A stretch of 64,000 nucleotides of DNA from Dichotomocladium elegans (lineage: Eukaryota > Mucoromycota > Mucoromycetes > Mucorales > Lichtheimiaceae): positions 28,379-92,378 of the forward strand of contig JAIXMN010000049.1 in NCBI GenBank assembly GCA_025716815.1, given 5' to 3'. Position 1 is the first letter of the stretch; every line of letters begins with the position of its first letter. A program made the position numbers and the translations under genes. Positions 23,120 through 34,099 of the stretch are shown in pieces. The notes under the pieces were generated by a model, which was not told the DNA's origin, did no database searches, and saw only the letters and a program-made list of their open reading frames with translations.

Positions 23120-24791
23120 TCTCACGTTCCGCTACTCTGATTCAGATGAGCATGGCCTTCCTCGGGCTGCGGCCGCTTGTGCAGCTCTTCCTCTCTGAAA
23201 CCTTGCTGGGATAATGCCATCTTCCTCGAAGTCCATGGAGGATATAATGCATGTTAAGAGCCGCCGCCAGATCGCGATCCCATAACCTTAGTTGACGAAC
23301 GCGCTCTGCCATGCCTGCTGTACAGTTTTGATTTGAACATCTATTGAAACATCAATATATCAGAAAATTCCGGGAAATTATACACACTCTGGTAACCCTT
23401 CATATCGTACAGGCCATGGCAGACGGTGACTGGAACGGTTGGGTGGTTGATATGGGCGTGGATTAGGCACCATTTTGAAGGTAACGAGAGACTCATTACC
23501 ACAGGTGGACAGCACTTGCTGGTTTTTGTACTCACTGATTAAAATACACTTTGCGATTGTGCCTCTTCAACAGCCTCTGAAAGCCTACACCGCGGATAGG
23601 CTCGCGGTATCTGGTATTTGGTGTAGACCAATTTTCCATCACGAACACGGCCTTAGTTGCAAACTTCGCGTTCATAGAATCGAGGAATTATTCATGAGGT
23701 TGCTGCTTCTTGTAATGTGCGGACGGAGGAAGTTTTGAAATAAAATTGGGGGGTACGGGTGGTTCGTTCTGGTTGCTACGTAGAAAGCCTTGAAAAGCGT
23801 ACGGAAAGTATATGGCTTTAGAACTGAGATAGATGCTGCTCAGCCAACGCCACCTCAAACCCGCTCCTCCACCTTGACTCATTCTCTCAAACTGCCGTAC
23901 TACTGGGTCTTCTGTGTACGATCCTGAAGCTGCCTTGTATAGCAGAAGGTTTGGAGGTTATCGGATGAAGAATTCTTATGATCGCAATATAACAGGTCCC
24001 TTTTTTCTACGATCAATGGTGACTCACTGGCCTATGTGGTCTTCATTCCGGGTTATCTGTGGATTAGTGTGCTCGATATCTTCTCTCTGGATCCCTGATC
24101 TCTATCTAAAACCAGATTGCAGGCGATTTGTTTTCGTGAACGCTGCAGCACCGACTCTGTCTGTATGAGTAGTCTCACGAAATTGGACTAGCTCGGACGC
24201 CTTGTGCTTGAAAGCATCAGACTTCAGGTTTAAAGCTCTTCTCCAGTACTCCATATTGCTTATGTGAAATTCCATGTAACATAGTGACCACAACTGACGA
24301 GGTAGAAAACATTTGAAACCGCATATCCTATTCTCTTCACAGACCCAAGCGAGCTGAAAGAAAGTCTTGGTGTCGTAACAGATACTCTGGTGCTGGAATT
24401 GGTAGTTCCGGAGCATGAGTTTAAAACAGGTTTTTTGATATCGTATGCTACCTCGACAGGCGATGGTCAACTTGGATCCTATGGATTCCCGGGTAATGGT
24501 TTCATAAAGGACCTGGTGTACTTGATGGGGGGGGGAGTTTAAACCCTGCGCGATTGATTCCCGCTTGCGATCTGCTTTTCGCCGACGAAGATTTAGGACG
24601 ACATTGATCACACGCCGAAGCTGTTGCCTAAAGCGCATGTAAACATTATTCATGTAGGCAGTACAGATCTCGGTGCCTTTGTAATATGAGCATTGCTGAG
24701 AATAACAAAACACCGGCCTTTCTTACCTGGATATCCGAAGGTGCTCATTCTTGTGCTGATTAATTAGCTCTGGGATAGGAGGCAGTTTCAT
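23120..24791 (-). pseudogene. Fanzor/TnpB-like RuvC nuclease relic A
   Basis: Degenerate copy of the eukaryotic TnpB-like (Fanzor) family. N-terminus: MKLPPIPELINQHKNEHLRI at 24791, then a likely intron (GTAAGAAAG...CTCAG). N-terminal helical part: NNVYMRFRQQLRRVINVVLN (about 24600-24660) and YWRRALNLKSDAFKHKASEL followed by THTDRVG. RuvC-I: VTIDRR with KRDLLYCDHKNSSSDN in the next frame (about 23970-24020). Central block: FVMENWSTPNTRYREPIRGV then KRHNRKVY (23570-23640). Zinc-ribbon remnants: VTVCHGL and CSNQNC. RuvC-III: RLWDRDLAAALNMHYILHGL (23240-23300). Several frame changes and stops separate these blocks. The block order and the match to relic B at 40.4-42.7 kb make the assignment firm; activity is excluded. 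Confidence 0.8.
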
Positions 24792-25764
24792 CTTGCGGGC
24801 GACGTTGGGCTTTGTTCACCATGGATGTTGCAATCTACATCACTACTCTCGCTGCCTCAGTCAACTTTCTCTTCACCTCCCTTTCCATTCTCCTCATCCG
24901 TTATTAGATAGAACCCGCACACATACCTTTTCTATTTTATTGCTTGGCATGCCAAACTCCCTTTCCTGCAATTTCTATCTCGCCGTCCTTCCTTTCAGAA
25001 TCACACGAGAGCGGATGAACTGCGAGCAGCAGCCGTTCAAAAATAAATATCATCTTGTCTGCACCAAAGGCCGCAAAAGTGCGAGAAAGCGGACAGAGAC
25101 ACGAGGATTTATGACGGATCCCCACCGGACACAACGCAACGTCGGTATCTCAGCCATCAACAAAACCATTCTATTTAGCCTGCTGCAGACTTCCCCAATT
25201 GCAAGGTTGCTGGTTCGATAGACAAAACAGCTAATTGTTTGAATAGGATAATGGACCTAGCCCTCTACCCTATGATGGCCGAAAAGGACCAACGACCATC
25301 CCATCTGAGTTACGATAAGCGAATACCGGTAGTCCGTTTTTGCCCGTAGCGTTGGCGCCTGACAGAGCTCAACGGTCAATGAATGCCGACTTTATTCTCT
25401 CAATTCGCGACATGCGCAGCAACAAGCGCAGACTTGCTCATGCAAAAGATACACTAGGTAAGCAGACGGTTGAGGAGAGTACATTCTCTCATTGTCGACA
25501 TGGTCGATAGATTTTGCACAGCTATGCGCGTCCAATGACATGGTCCTGCCCGTCGTAGTTTTTTTTTTTTTTTTTTTGGGGGGGGGAGGAAGTGAGGGCG
25601 GGAAATGTGGACAATCGCCTGTCAAATAAAATAAGGCAGTCACTTTTTTCAAAAATAATAACCAAAAGTGGGGTGAGAGGGGAAGCTGGGTGGACTTTGG
25701 AGTGGCGTTTGTGCGAGAGGGCTAGCCTATCTATACACAACTACCGAGAGAGATATAAACAACG
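24792..25764. other. Intergenic; promoter side of the mS38 gene
   Basis: No gene recognised. It holds an adjoining poly-T and poly-G run at 25559-25587. Bases 25690-25760 form the short leader of the ribosomal protein gene. Confidence 0.4.
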
Positions 25765-26262
25765 ATGCTGGCAGCTCGAGGATTCTTACAACCCATGGTC
25801 CTGGCCAGGACGCTTTTTGCACGCAACGTGACCCAATGCGCCAAGCGTAGCGCCTCAACGATCTCTACTGCCGCCGATAGCGCTCTTCCCTCTGAAATCG
25901 GACTGCCATTCATGTTCTCCAAGCAAAGTATGTTTCCAGTAGCTGACAGACAGCTGCAATGCAGAAAGAGAACAAACCCAATACACGCAGAAACGCGCAA
26001 TGATCTCACATTATCGTGCACACTCTTCTTTTGCATAGTGCCAGAAAAGCACGTCTCTCCTATGGTCACCGAGTACCTTGCACACCTGCGCCCTTTTTCT
26101 GCACCACCCGCACCAATGACATGCCCAACCTCGACGACGATTGCCGAAGAAGGTTTTCAAATGACCTCCGTCTTGCGAAAGAGACGCTTGAAGATGAACA
26201 AGCACAAGCATAAGAAGCTGCGGAAGCGGACGAGAGCCTTGAGAAAGAGATTGGGCAAATAG
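25765..26262 (+). CDS. Mitochondrial small ribosomal subunit protein mS38 (Cox24/AURKAIP1 type)
   Basis: Small mitoribosome protein. Two exons, 25765-25927 and 26039-26262, give 128 residues. The N-terminus (MLAARGFLQPMVLARTLFAR) is basic and amphipathic, a mitochondrial presequence. The last 32 residues (TSVLRKRRLKMNKHKHKKL, then RTRALRKRLGK) form the diagnostic mS38 C-terminal motif, a basic helix that contacts 15S/12S rRNA in known structures. The 111-nt intron (CAAAGTATGT...TGCATAG) is a multiple of three and has no stop, so an unspliced message would still be open. The intron call rests on splice consensus and on the basic, low-conservation filler it would otherwise add. An AATAAA follows at about 26278. 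Confidence 0.88.
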   Translation: MLAARGFLQPMVLARTLFARNVTQCAKRSASTISTAADSALPSEIGLPFMFSKQSMFPVADRQLQCRKRTNPIHAETRNDLTLSCTLFFCIVPEKHVSPMVTEYLAHLRPFSAPPAPMTCPTSTTIAEEGFQMTSVLRKRRLKMNKHKHKKLRKRTRALRKRLGK

Positions 26263-26343
26263 ACGAAACCGTTGAAGAATAAACTATTTTTTTATTTTCA
26301 TTCACATTCCATGGAGCTCGCTTTCCCCCCTCCCTCCCTTCCA

Positions 26344-28049
26344 TCAGGCCTCTCCTTTGTAACGTGAAATAAGCTTGTCTACTTCCAGAGAGTCGCGTTC
26401 AAGGATGCCAATCGTGTGTTCCATGCCACTTTGTTGTTCATTCAGGGCCTAGTCGGAAACGTGACTTAGTCTTATTTCCCGGCTGGTCGACATAGCCCAC
26501 TTGCTTTCCCTTCTTTACCTGAGAGATGGTGCACATTTTGTCTTCGCCAATAGATGACCAGCCAACAACATCATCCAAATTACCGTATTTGCGCCCGGAT
26601 TCTTTGATAAGCTGAAGCTGAGCCCACAACTGGGACAGTTTCCCGCGGAATTGTTCCGATCGAAGGAGCTGATCCTGGATATTCTCGAGCATGGCCCGCA
26701 TCTTTTCCTCGTCTTCTGTCAAAGGGCGTCCCTTATGCTGTAGGATCTGTGCCGCTTTCATCACCTAGCAATGGTCATCATCATGCGTGTCAATCCGCAC
26801 GTTCTGTGATCCGCGAGTGTTCATCTTACCTGAATGACACGCTGAGACAGCTCCATATGTCTTCGTTTATAGTCTTCCAATTTCTTTAATGTTGACTGTG
26901 CATCGATCCCTTTCATCTTGTTGATTTTGGCTTCGATATTCTAAACATCAGGGACCGGTTTGTTCAATCCCTACTCCGTTTGCTAAAAAAAAAAAAAAAA
27001 CACCCTCATCCTAACACGCTTCCTCAAACTTACCTTGAGTGTCGCCACATGAGCCGAGGCCTGCTGCTCTTGTGCATCCATTCTCTTTCTCACGTCCTCC
27101 AATCCGACAGCAAGGGTAGGTACCAGACTAAAGGGAGCGGGGGACGTATACTTATCAGTGACCCATCATCCACGCCGCAGCTCATCCCAGTAACGAAAAG
27201 AAGCTCTACCATGATGGATCAGGGTTCTTTTTTTGTGCCTCGTCCCATGCCTTCTTGTCATGATTCGGTGGTTTCTGGTAGAGGTGTACTTCCTGTGGCT
27301 TGACAACGTTGTAAAAGTAATACTTGAATCGGCAATATGGTGAGTTTGGATCCCACCATGACCGCAAGAGCGCAAGGGATTGCCAGATATTTTTTGGTTT
27401 ATATTGCTGTTCGCTCGTGATGACAAGTGCCTGCTGCCGCCGTGCCTCTTCGTCCGCTTGCAATAGTAGCTGATAGATTTGCTGGTCTCTGTTCTGTTGA
27501 TTCAATGTCGATCCTACAGAAAAAAATGAACAATGAAATCGAGCATGAGCCGAACTGATCAGTATCTCTGTCTCTCTCAGATTGGTGCATGCGTATGCGG
27601 TATGCGCGCATCTTTTGATTACCCAAACTAAAGGCTCCCGTGCCGAATCCAGTAGCCGATGGCGCAGTGTTCGAACGGAATCCAAATCCACCAGTGGACG
27701 TGCCAGCATTATTCAAAGAGGACTGTGTATTGCCGAATCCAAATGTGTTGCCGGTCGTTGTTGCAGGTGCAGACGATGTTCCTGTGGCACCTGTCGCGTT
27801 TCCAAATAATCCAGAACTAGGTGCAGAGGTAGCCGCAGGAGTACCGAATGAGAAAGCCGGCGCAGAAGCCGGCGCAGAAGTTGGTGCAGACGTCGCTGCA
27901 GGAGTACCAAAGCTGAAGCTTGGAGCGGAAGTGGGAGCAGGATTACCAAACGTGAATGCTGATGTTGAGGTGGCTGGCGTAGTGGTGGCGGCACCGAACG
28001 TGAAGCCAGTCGCCTGCGGCTGAGATGACTGTTGGGCACTGTTGAACAT
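26344..28049 (-). CDS. Nucleoporin Nup54/Nup57-type
   Basis: FG nucleoporin of the central Nup62-Nup58-Nup54 channel complex. Six exons: 28049-27623, 27513-27210, 27127-27034, 26940-26830, 26764-26519, 26448-26344, 428 residues. The first 140 residues are FG-rich (TGFTFGAATTT, SFSFGTPAATS, GLFGN, GFGFRSN). Next come QQNRDQQIYQLLLQADEEAR and FKYYFYNVVKPQEVHLYQKP, then NPDPSCLVPTLAVGLEDV, the signature of the Nup54 domain. The C-terminal 150 residues are coiled coil (KKLEDYKRRHMELSQRVIQ, then RPLTEDEEKMRAMLENIQDQ) ending LEVDKLISRYKGEA. All introns are GT-AG and phase-consistent. The gene converges on mS38 with 81 bp between stops, so the two transcripts probably overlap. Confidence 0.95.
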
Positions 28050-28443
28050 TGCCAGGGATAATCAAATATGAGTAATAGGCGAACTACGACAGTTAGAAGT
28101 TGGGGGAGGGGACGTAAGCACAGCGAGAAGAAGGTTAAAAGAAAACTGTGTACGTGAGTCTCCAAGTGAGCGTGTGTTGTAGAGCCCCTCTGCAACCCAA
28201 AAATTTCTACGACATTTTTTTTTTATTTCGCACTTTGAAATATGAGCATGGACAAGCTGCCCACTTTAACATTGTTATGGCACACACATTGAAATACGAT
28301 AAATAATCATGTTTATTGTAAAAAGAAAAGAAACTAAACATAGCACTTCACCAAAAGGATGGCCTCATACCTGCAAAAAGACAGAGAAGTTTAGTCAACA
28401 ACCGTTTTCACGCACAATCCTACGGCGCTACGCATGTCTTGCG

Positions 28444-28524
28444 AGAGAATCAGAATTCATTTTTCTTCAGAGTCATCAGACAATGTAGATAAAGGATAAT
28501 ATGTATTGATTCATCATCATCTCA
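28444..28524 (-). ncRNA. Box C/D snoRNA 1
   Basis: Box C within ATGATGATGA (28511-28520), box D' CTGA (28476-28479) and box D CTGA (28450-28453), lying between GTACAG and TTTTTGCAG splice sites. The guide before D' is TTATCTACATTGT. The rest of the sequence differs from snoRNA 2, so they are diverged paralogues or share a selected guide. Confidence 0.78.
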
Positions 28525-28679
28525 AGCTTAACAAGCGGACCGCTTTGATTTTCACTCTACTGTACCTGCACAAATACCAGCTTGCTTATCTACTGCTGAA
28601 CATACAGAAATAACATTCATTAGCTATGTCTTTCGAAACCTCTTTTAGACATCACTAAGAATCCTCCCTCGTATGCAAT

Positions 28680-28763
28680 CTTCTTCAGGACAATCTTTTA
28701 TCTTCACAATGCTTCAGACAATGTAGATAAGAGTTCGTTTCGATTTTTGCTTCATCATTTCAA
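28680..28763 (-). ncRNA. Box C/D snoRNA 2
   Basis: Box C ATGATGA (28752-28758), box D' CTGA (28714-28717) and box D CTGA (28685-28688) on the minus strand, inside an intron with donor GTAAGTAG. The element before D' is TTATCTACATTGT, identical to that of snoRNA 1. Confidence 0.78.
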
Positions 28764-28939
28764 AGCATGCATAGAGAGAGGAAACTTAGTTTCAACTACT
28801 TACATCTCCATAGTCACCCACTGCTTCGGCTATTGCGCGAGCGAGACAGCATTAAGGCATCTACAAAAGATCGCGTCTCATATAAGCAAATGAAAAAAGG
28901 AAAACGGGAAACCCGATCGCAACCTCCTCTTCTCAGTTT

Positions 28940-29022
28940 GCAAGTTTCTCAGTTTGGGAATCTGATTTGTCTTCACAATGTTTCAGACAATTCTGACAAT
29001 AAAGCTCATCATTTGCACTTGC
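28940..29022 (-). ncRNA. Box C/D snoRNA 3 (possible snR190-type guide)
   Basis: Minus strand, 5' to 3': terminal stem GCAAGT, box C ATGATGA (29006-29012), box D' CTGA (28983-28986), box D CTGA (28949-28952), and a stem-closing ACTTGC that pairs perfectly with the 5' GCAAGT. Upstream of box D lies AATCAGATTCCCAAA. Its TCAGATTCCC is complementary to GGGAAUCUGA, a segment I recall from fungal 25S rRNA. The base five positions from box D would direct methylation to a G there, which I associate from memory with yeast Gm2395 and snR190. The structural call is strong; the target is an inference. Confidence 0.8.
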
Positions 29023-29201
29023 ACTCCCGAGAATGGGGGGAGGTGGAAAGGTCAATGGTTTAACCCAGGAAAAAAATTACCTTGGCACTAGTTTGGGGAC
29101 CACGTGGTCCCCACGAGCGACGCCAACAACGCGAAGCGTGTACCTTATTCCTCAGAATAGAAATGATCAAGGAACGTTATACTACATTAGCCGATGAATC
29201 A

Positions 29202-29238
29202 GTATCCATCCATCCATCCATCCATCCATCCATCGATG
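29202..29238 (+). repeat. Microsatellite (ATCC)n
   Basis: About eight CATC/ATCC tetranucleotides, inside the first intron of the snoRNA host gene. Confidence 0.9.
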
Positions 29239-29318
29239 GAGAATATGATACTCAACTTACCTTGTTCATAGTATTGTAGGAAAGAGAAAAGAAAGCCTTC
29301 GAGCAATCGATGCGGATG

Positions 29319-29327
29319 CTCTTATAC
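29319..29327 (-). promoter_or_regulatory. TATA-like box of the snoRNA host gene
   Basis: GTATAAGAG on the minus strand, about 60 bases upstream of the first clear splice donor. Confidence 0.5.
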
Positions 29328-29900
29328 TGCCAAGGGGGACAAAGACACGTCATGCATTGCGGCGATCAAAGCGGACGTTCATTTTCTTTTTCGATGTCGA
29401 CCCGGCAAATACGGCGGTAATGGGGGGGAAAAACATCACCCCCGCACTTTGGCTGTCATCTCTGGATTTCCTTCCACGCATTCCCCCCCCCCTCCTCCAC
29501 AAGCAACGTATAATCGAAACGGACAAGTAAATCGATCGGCGAACCTGGTTATGCACCCGCGTTATCGACCCCCTCCCTAGGTGTCTGGCAGACGTTGCTA
29601 TAGCTGTAATTGGACCCGAAGCGCGCAAGCAGATAATAAGAGCACAAAGAAAGTTCTAAATTTATTGTGTCTAGCTCTGTAGAAGAAGGTGAGCAGATAA
29701 AGAGACTTTCATAAAAATACATCCATATACATTTGTCAGCACGGTTTTTTTTTTTTTACATATACACAAGAAGAAGCGGAATAAAGACGGAGAGGAGGCA
29801 ATAGAAGAGAGGAGGGTATAGAAGAACATAAAAGAACGTAGAAAATAGGGACACATATATATATAGAGAGAGAAGTGTAACCAAAAAAAAAAGAGGGGAA
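29328..29900. other. Spacer between the ankyrin-DIL gene 3' end and the snoRNA host promoter
   Basis: Mixed simple sequence: a C-run at 29483-29492, a T-run at 29745-29757 and TATATATATA near 29855. No gene seen. Confidence 0.4.
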
Positions 29901-32106
29901 TCATGACATATCCTCAGCATAGTCTAATTTCTCCATCCAGCTCTCCGGAATCACAGGAACGGCTGAACGTTCCTTTGCATATTTGGGGATCCATCCATGG
30001 GTGTGCGCTGTCGTTGGAAGAGAAAAGGGGAGCATAAAACGGGCATCGAGGGTCTCGTTGATAACATCCTCACGCTCTGCAGGGATCAGCCGGGCGATTG
30101 TTTGTCTGTATCGGATGGTGTCATGGGCAAGTTGGGTGATGTACTGCTCGATTTCGTCTGGGACTCTAGGTTCTTTGACTTCGTACCGATAATTGACTAC
30201 GCAGCGCTTGACCTGCAGTGCATTGAGCGCATCGAATTTTTTAAGCGTCATGATGAAGCTCTCAAAGTCGGCGAGCTGGGATACACACTGCAACAGCTGG
30301 AGCAGCTGGATGACTGGACTGAGGTAAGAGAAAAGACTAGATGGCAGGCGGTTATGTCGAACCCAGTCTTGGACATAGGAGAGGTTCATACGGATCTGAA
30401 AGGCTTTTGATCGTGAGAGAAGCTTTTTGTTTGTAAGGATGCGATTAAAGAGCTCGCAAGACATAAAGTGCATAAACTGAGCAAGTGCTTGGATGATGAT
30501 TGTCGGGGGAACCTCATATTTTTGAAGGACATAAAAGGCCGTTGAGAGGACACTGGTAACCTGTTGCGGGGTAGCAGACCGGCTGCGTAGCGGTAAACTG
30601 GCATGGCGGCGCATTTGAACGCCTTGGTTCATCAGCACAGATCGTCGGGTGCTATTGCGGCGAAAGAATCGCTGCCATTCATCAACGAAGCAAACATCTT
30701 CCATGCCCTCGACCTGCTCGTGCTCTAGCATGGCAGGGCAGAGCACTTTGCCCAAACGGCGCGCTGTGTCTGCGACTAACATGGCGTACGTCTCTGAAAT
30801 CATCTCGGATAGGTTGAGCTGATAGTCAGCCGTACTAACCACCAGTCCGGCATCCTTTTTGAGATAATGCAAGAGCTGCGATTGGTTCGAGAGCCAAAAC
30901 GCAAGCATGTGGACGTCTCCTTCGCTGTCCTAATTTATGACATGTTAGCTGAGTATTTATTTTCTCTCTTTCCGCCGGACTCACCTTAATGACCGCACCT
31001 ATTCTACTCAGCGCACCCGACATGACTTGGTTCAATAGATCAGGGCTTGAGAAATAATGAGCGAAACGTGCGCTAAGAAAGATCACATTGGCAGGAACGC
31101 AGATGTCCTGGTGGGACTCGATGGGGAGCTTGATCCGTGTGATCACTGTTTCGAGGATATGTGACAGATCGTCTCCTCCGAACACAAACATTTGGTCAGG
31201 CATACACTTTTCCCAGCAGAATTCGTTTGGTGGCTCGTCATTGTCATCGTCATCCTCAGCACCGGGCGACCCATCTGGTCCAACAAGGGCAATGGCTGTT
31301 TCGAGAAGTTTACGGCGTCGCTCTTCCTCATCGATCATAAAAGAGTCATGGTAGAAATAGTCTTCAAAGTCGCTCGAAGCAACTGAAGAGGAGATGCTGT
31401 TCCGCGGATTGGTTGCCAGAATCTCAAAGATTTTTTCGTCAATGCCAGAATAATCGAACACGGTGCGACCCTTCGCCGTTCTCGTCTGCGCGGATGCGCC
31501 ATAGTCCATGAGCACCTTCACAATATTGCCGTGATGGTTGGTAGTTGCCCACATGAGTGCAGACCAGCCGGCTGTTTGTTGCATCAACGTCCATCTCATG
31601 AGTAAAACGACTTTGGAGCGAAAAAAAAACACACACTCACAAGCATCCTGGATATCTGTTTTTGCGCCGGCTTCCAGAAGCATCTGGGCTATGTCGACTT
31701 TTCCGAAGCAAGCTGCATAAATCAGCGGGGTTGTCCCGTCCTCATCCTTTGCGTTGATATCAATGAATTTCCGAAAGTCGGGATCAGTAAGCAGTTGAGC
31801 AACTCGGTCCGTCTGGCCGCTTGATACTGCACGAGCAAACAACTTGTTCATCTTGCGTTGCTTGGTCTCGGCATCAATGTCGGTACGTTCGACAAGACTT
31901 TCATTGTCCTCAGTCTCGTCAATGTCCGACGGGGTACTTTCCGAAGACGATGACGATGTGCTGATTAGCTGATTCTGGAGAACCCGTGAGAGTTCTCGAT
32001 AGTTCTCCGCCATATGTTGCGACATTTCGTCGAGCGTCATATTTTCATAAAGTTTTCGAACTGATTCGGTGTCATTCTCCGGGAATGAAGCATATTTTGT
32101 TGACAT
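29901..32106 (-). CDS. Ankyrin-repeat and Dilute (DIL) domain protein
   Basis: Fungal protein combining N-terminal ankyrin repeats with a C-terminal DIL domain, the fold of the myosin V cargo-binding tail. Exons: 32106-31641, 31571-30985, 30929-29901, 693 residues. Ankyrin repeats lie at about residues 100-215 (DGTTPLIYAACFGKVDIAQM, GWSALMWATTNHHGNIVKVL). An acidic linker (GAEDDDDNDEPPNEF) leads to the DIL region, which includes FWLSNQSQLLHYLKKDAGL, VTSVLSTAFYVLQKYEVPP, and FNRILTNKKLLSRSKAFQIR. No motor or coiled coil is present, so it is not a myosin; an adaptor role is inferred. The 69-nt first intron is a multiple of three without stops. The start MSTKYASF was preferred over an upstream in-frame ATG whose product begins with poly-Phe/Leu. 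Confidence 0.9.
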
Positions 32107-34099
32107 GGTTGTCTGCAAGCAAAAGTAAAAAAGAAGAAGAAGAAGAAGAAGACGTGGTGAGGGGAGGTAGAATAAATAAACTACAAAGAAAAAAAAGAAG
32201 CTTGTATGGCGCGTGGTACCTTCAAATACATTCAACGCTTCACCGGATCCCTATACTGCGCGCGGGCGATGAAAAAATATAACCTGGCCAATAGGAATGA
32301 TTTCGCCGGAAAGGATGCTTAGAAAGGCATAGTGATGGAGCTTTTTTTGGGGGAATGGGCAAGAGGGCGACACTTTCTTCCTCTGCGAAATGAGAAAGGT
32401 GAGCCAACTGCGCCTTTGCACAGCCCCTGCGATAAGGGGTAAAGCGAAGCTTACTACAAAAAAGGACATGAATGCACGCTCCTGCATACTATCTCTATCT
32501 TTATTACGATTAGCCACCAGGCCTTTTGGTAATTGTCAATATGGGTGCGCCACGAAGGACATAATAACCAGACAAATGTGTGTGCATGTGTATCCGTGAC
32601 ACGTGAGGATTTTTTTTTTTTGTAATGTGTTCTTAGTTGTTTAAGACCCTGGGTATCTCAGTAACGCTGCTTTTTTTTCAGTTAGTAAAAAACTAAAAAT
32701 AAATAATGAAAGCAAATGCTCTGATGAGGTCATAATAGTTGCCTCACAGCTCTGTGATCATAAAAATAGATTTCCGAGGAAGCGTTGGCCTCCTGAACAT
32801 ATCCTACTTTCCTGTTGATTTTAAGGGGAGGCCTGAGCGGAAAGCCTTGGAAACTGTCCTAAACACAAACGGCCGTGGCTTCAGAACACGCATGATCTCT
32901 TTATCAGTGCCAGTTAGCAGATTTTGCCTGAGTAATTTTAAACATGTTTTTCTATATCACGAATGCCATGGGGGAGAAAAAGAGAGAAGACATCTAATTA
33001 AAATATCTATATTGGATCTTTATCCTTTGAAAGCAACTTTAATATGAGGGAACAATAACCTCACTCTTTTTTTTTTCTCTCTTTTTTTTTTGGCCTTCTA
33101 ATAGAAAAAGATGAGGAGGACTATATCTTAACATCGAGTGACTGTTCCATTGTTAGCAAGCATGTTTTCGCACAAAAGCCCATTGTCTATGGTATCGATC
33201 GGAGCAATAGATAGAAATCTCACGGCGTACGAAAGTCTCCAGCCACATTGTTCTCCAACAATGGGAGGAGGCCCTTGTATTCAGTTACCTAAAATGGAAT
33301 CGTTGCATTATCAACTCTCCTATAATTCTGCGAAACACTTGATGAGGCGCTCTTTTCTAGCTCTCTTTTCCTTGAGCGAACGCGTGCAATGTGCTGAACA
33401 GGAAATCGTGTCTAGCAATGCCGGTGGCGGAGGGCCAAGAAGATGGAGATGGGGGAATGGAGTTCGTAATCTGTATTGTATGCAGAGAGGAGAATAGAAA
33501 TTAAAAAGGAGTAAGTCACGGATAAACCATCTCTTGCACCTCTCCCGGTTTCCCCCCCCGCGCATGCCCGCACACACTTCTTTCCGTTATCAGAATACAC
33601 GTCGCTAATGGAAGCACAACTCTCGGTCGCTTGCATGAGAAACTTCCTTACAGCACTTGCGTACGTACATGTCTAAGCTAAAACAAGATACTCTTGATTA
33701 TCATCCCATAGCGGTCTTTGATTTAATCGGTAGATCCGTGATCAGCGGTCGATATATCAATTAAATAACAAGACTTGCATAAAGAAGGAAGGCACCAACT
33801 AATAATACAGTATATATCCCAGTCATAATCTCAAAGTCATCGAATGCTGCCCTTGATTCCGGTGTAAAATATGGAGTGGATCAATTGTCAAGGTCTCAGA
33901 AAGACCGTGGAAACTTGTCTACGTACATCGTATACACCTTCATGGAAACCGTTCGACCGTGGTCATATCAACACTCAAACACATCTTTTGTTTATACCGA
34001 TATTTTGCAATTGCAGATAATTACATGTATTGACAGGAAAATGGATGTACAGAAATGAAGGAGGAGAAGGGTAGCAGAGAGGAAGACGTTTGAATTGCT
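32107..34099. other. 2 kb without a recognised gene
   Basis: Contains the ankyrin-DIL promoter at its left edge (with AGA triplet repeats near 32130-32150) and several poly-T/poly-A runs (32609-32621, 33067-33090). Open frames are short and unlike any family I know. Confidence 0.5.

Larger units (their letters stand above)
28290..29325 (-). ncRNA. Spliced snoRNA host gene (probably non-coding)
   Basis: On the minus strand a TATA-like GTATAAGAG (29319-29327) precedes a series of very short exons joined by good splice signals. Exon end AACAAG/GTAAGTTGAG is at about 29260. An exon ends CCAAG/GTAATTTTT near 29080. An exon of about 57 bases (28802-28859) ends GGAGAT/GTAAGTAG. A further short exon ends GTGCAG/GTACAG near 28567. 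The last exon follows TTTTTGCAG at about 28377 and carries AATAAA near 28310. Three of the introns each hold one box C/D snoRNA, with snoRNA sequence set well inside the intron. Joined exons show no long frame. This is the layout of UHG/SNHG-type genes. Confidence 0.75.

Noticed and set aside
27640..28023. Plus-strand open frame rich in Val, Ala and Gly opposite the NUP54 FG region
   Set aside because: It is the complement of the low-complexity FG repeat coding sequence and has no family resemblance.
32107..32235. Upstream in-frame ATG giving the ankyrin-DIL protein a hydrophobic N-terminus
   Set aside because: The extra residues are poly-Phe and poly-Leu encoded by a poly-purine/AGA-repeat leader. 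The MSTKYASF start gives a normal soluble N-terminus.
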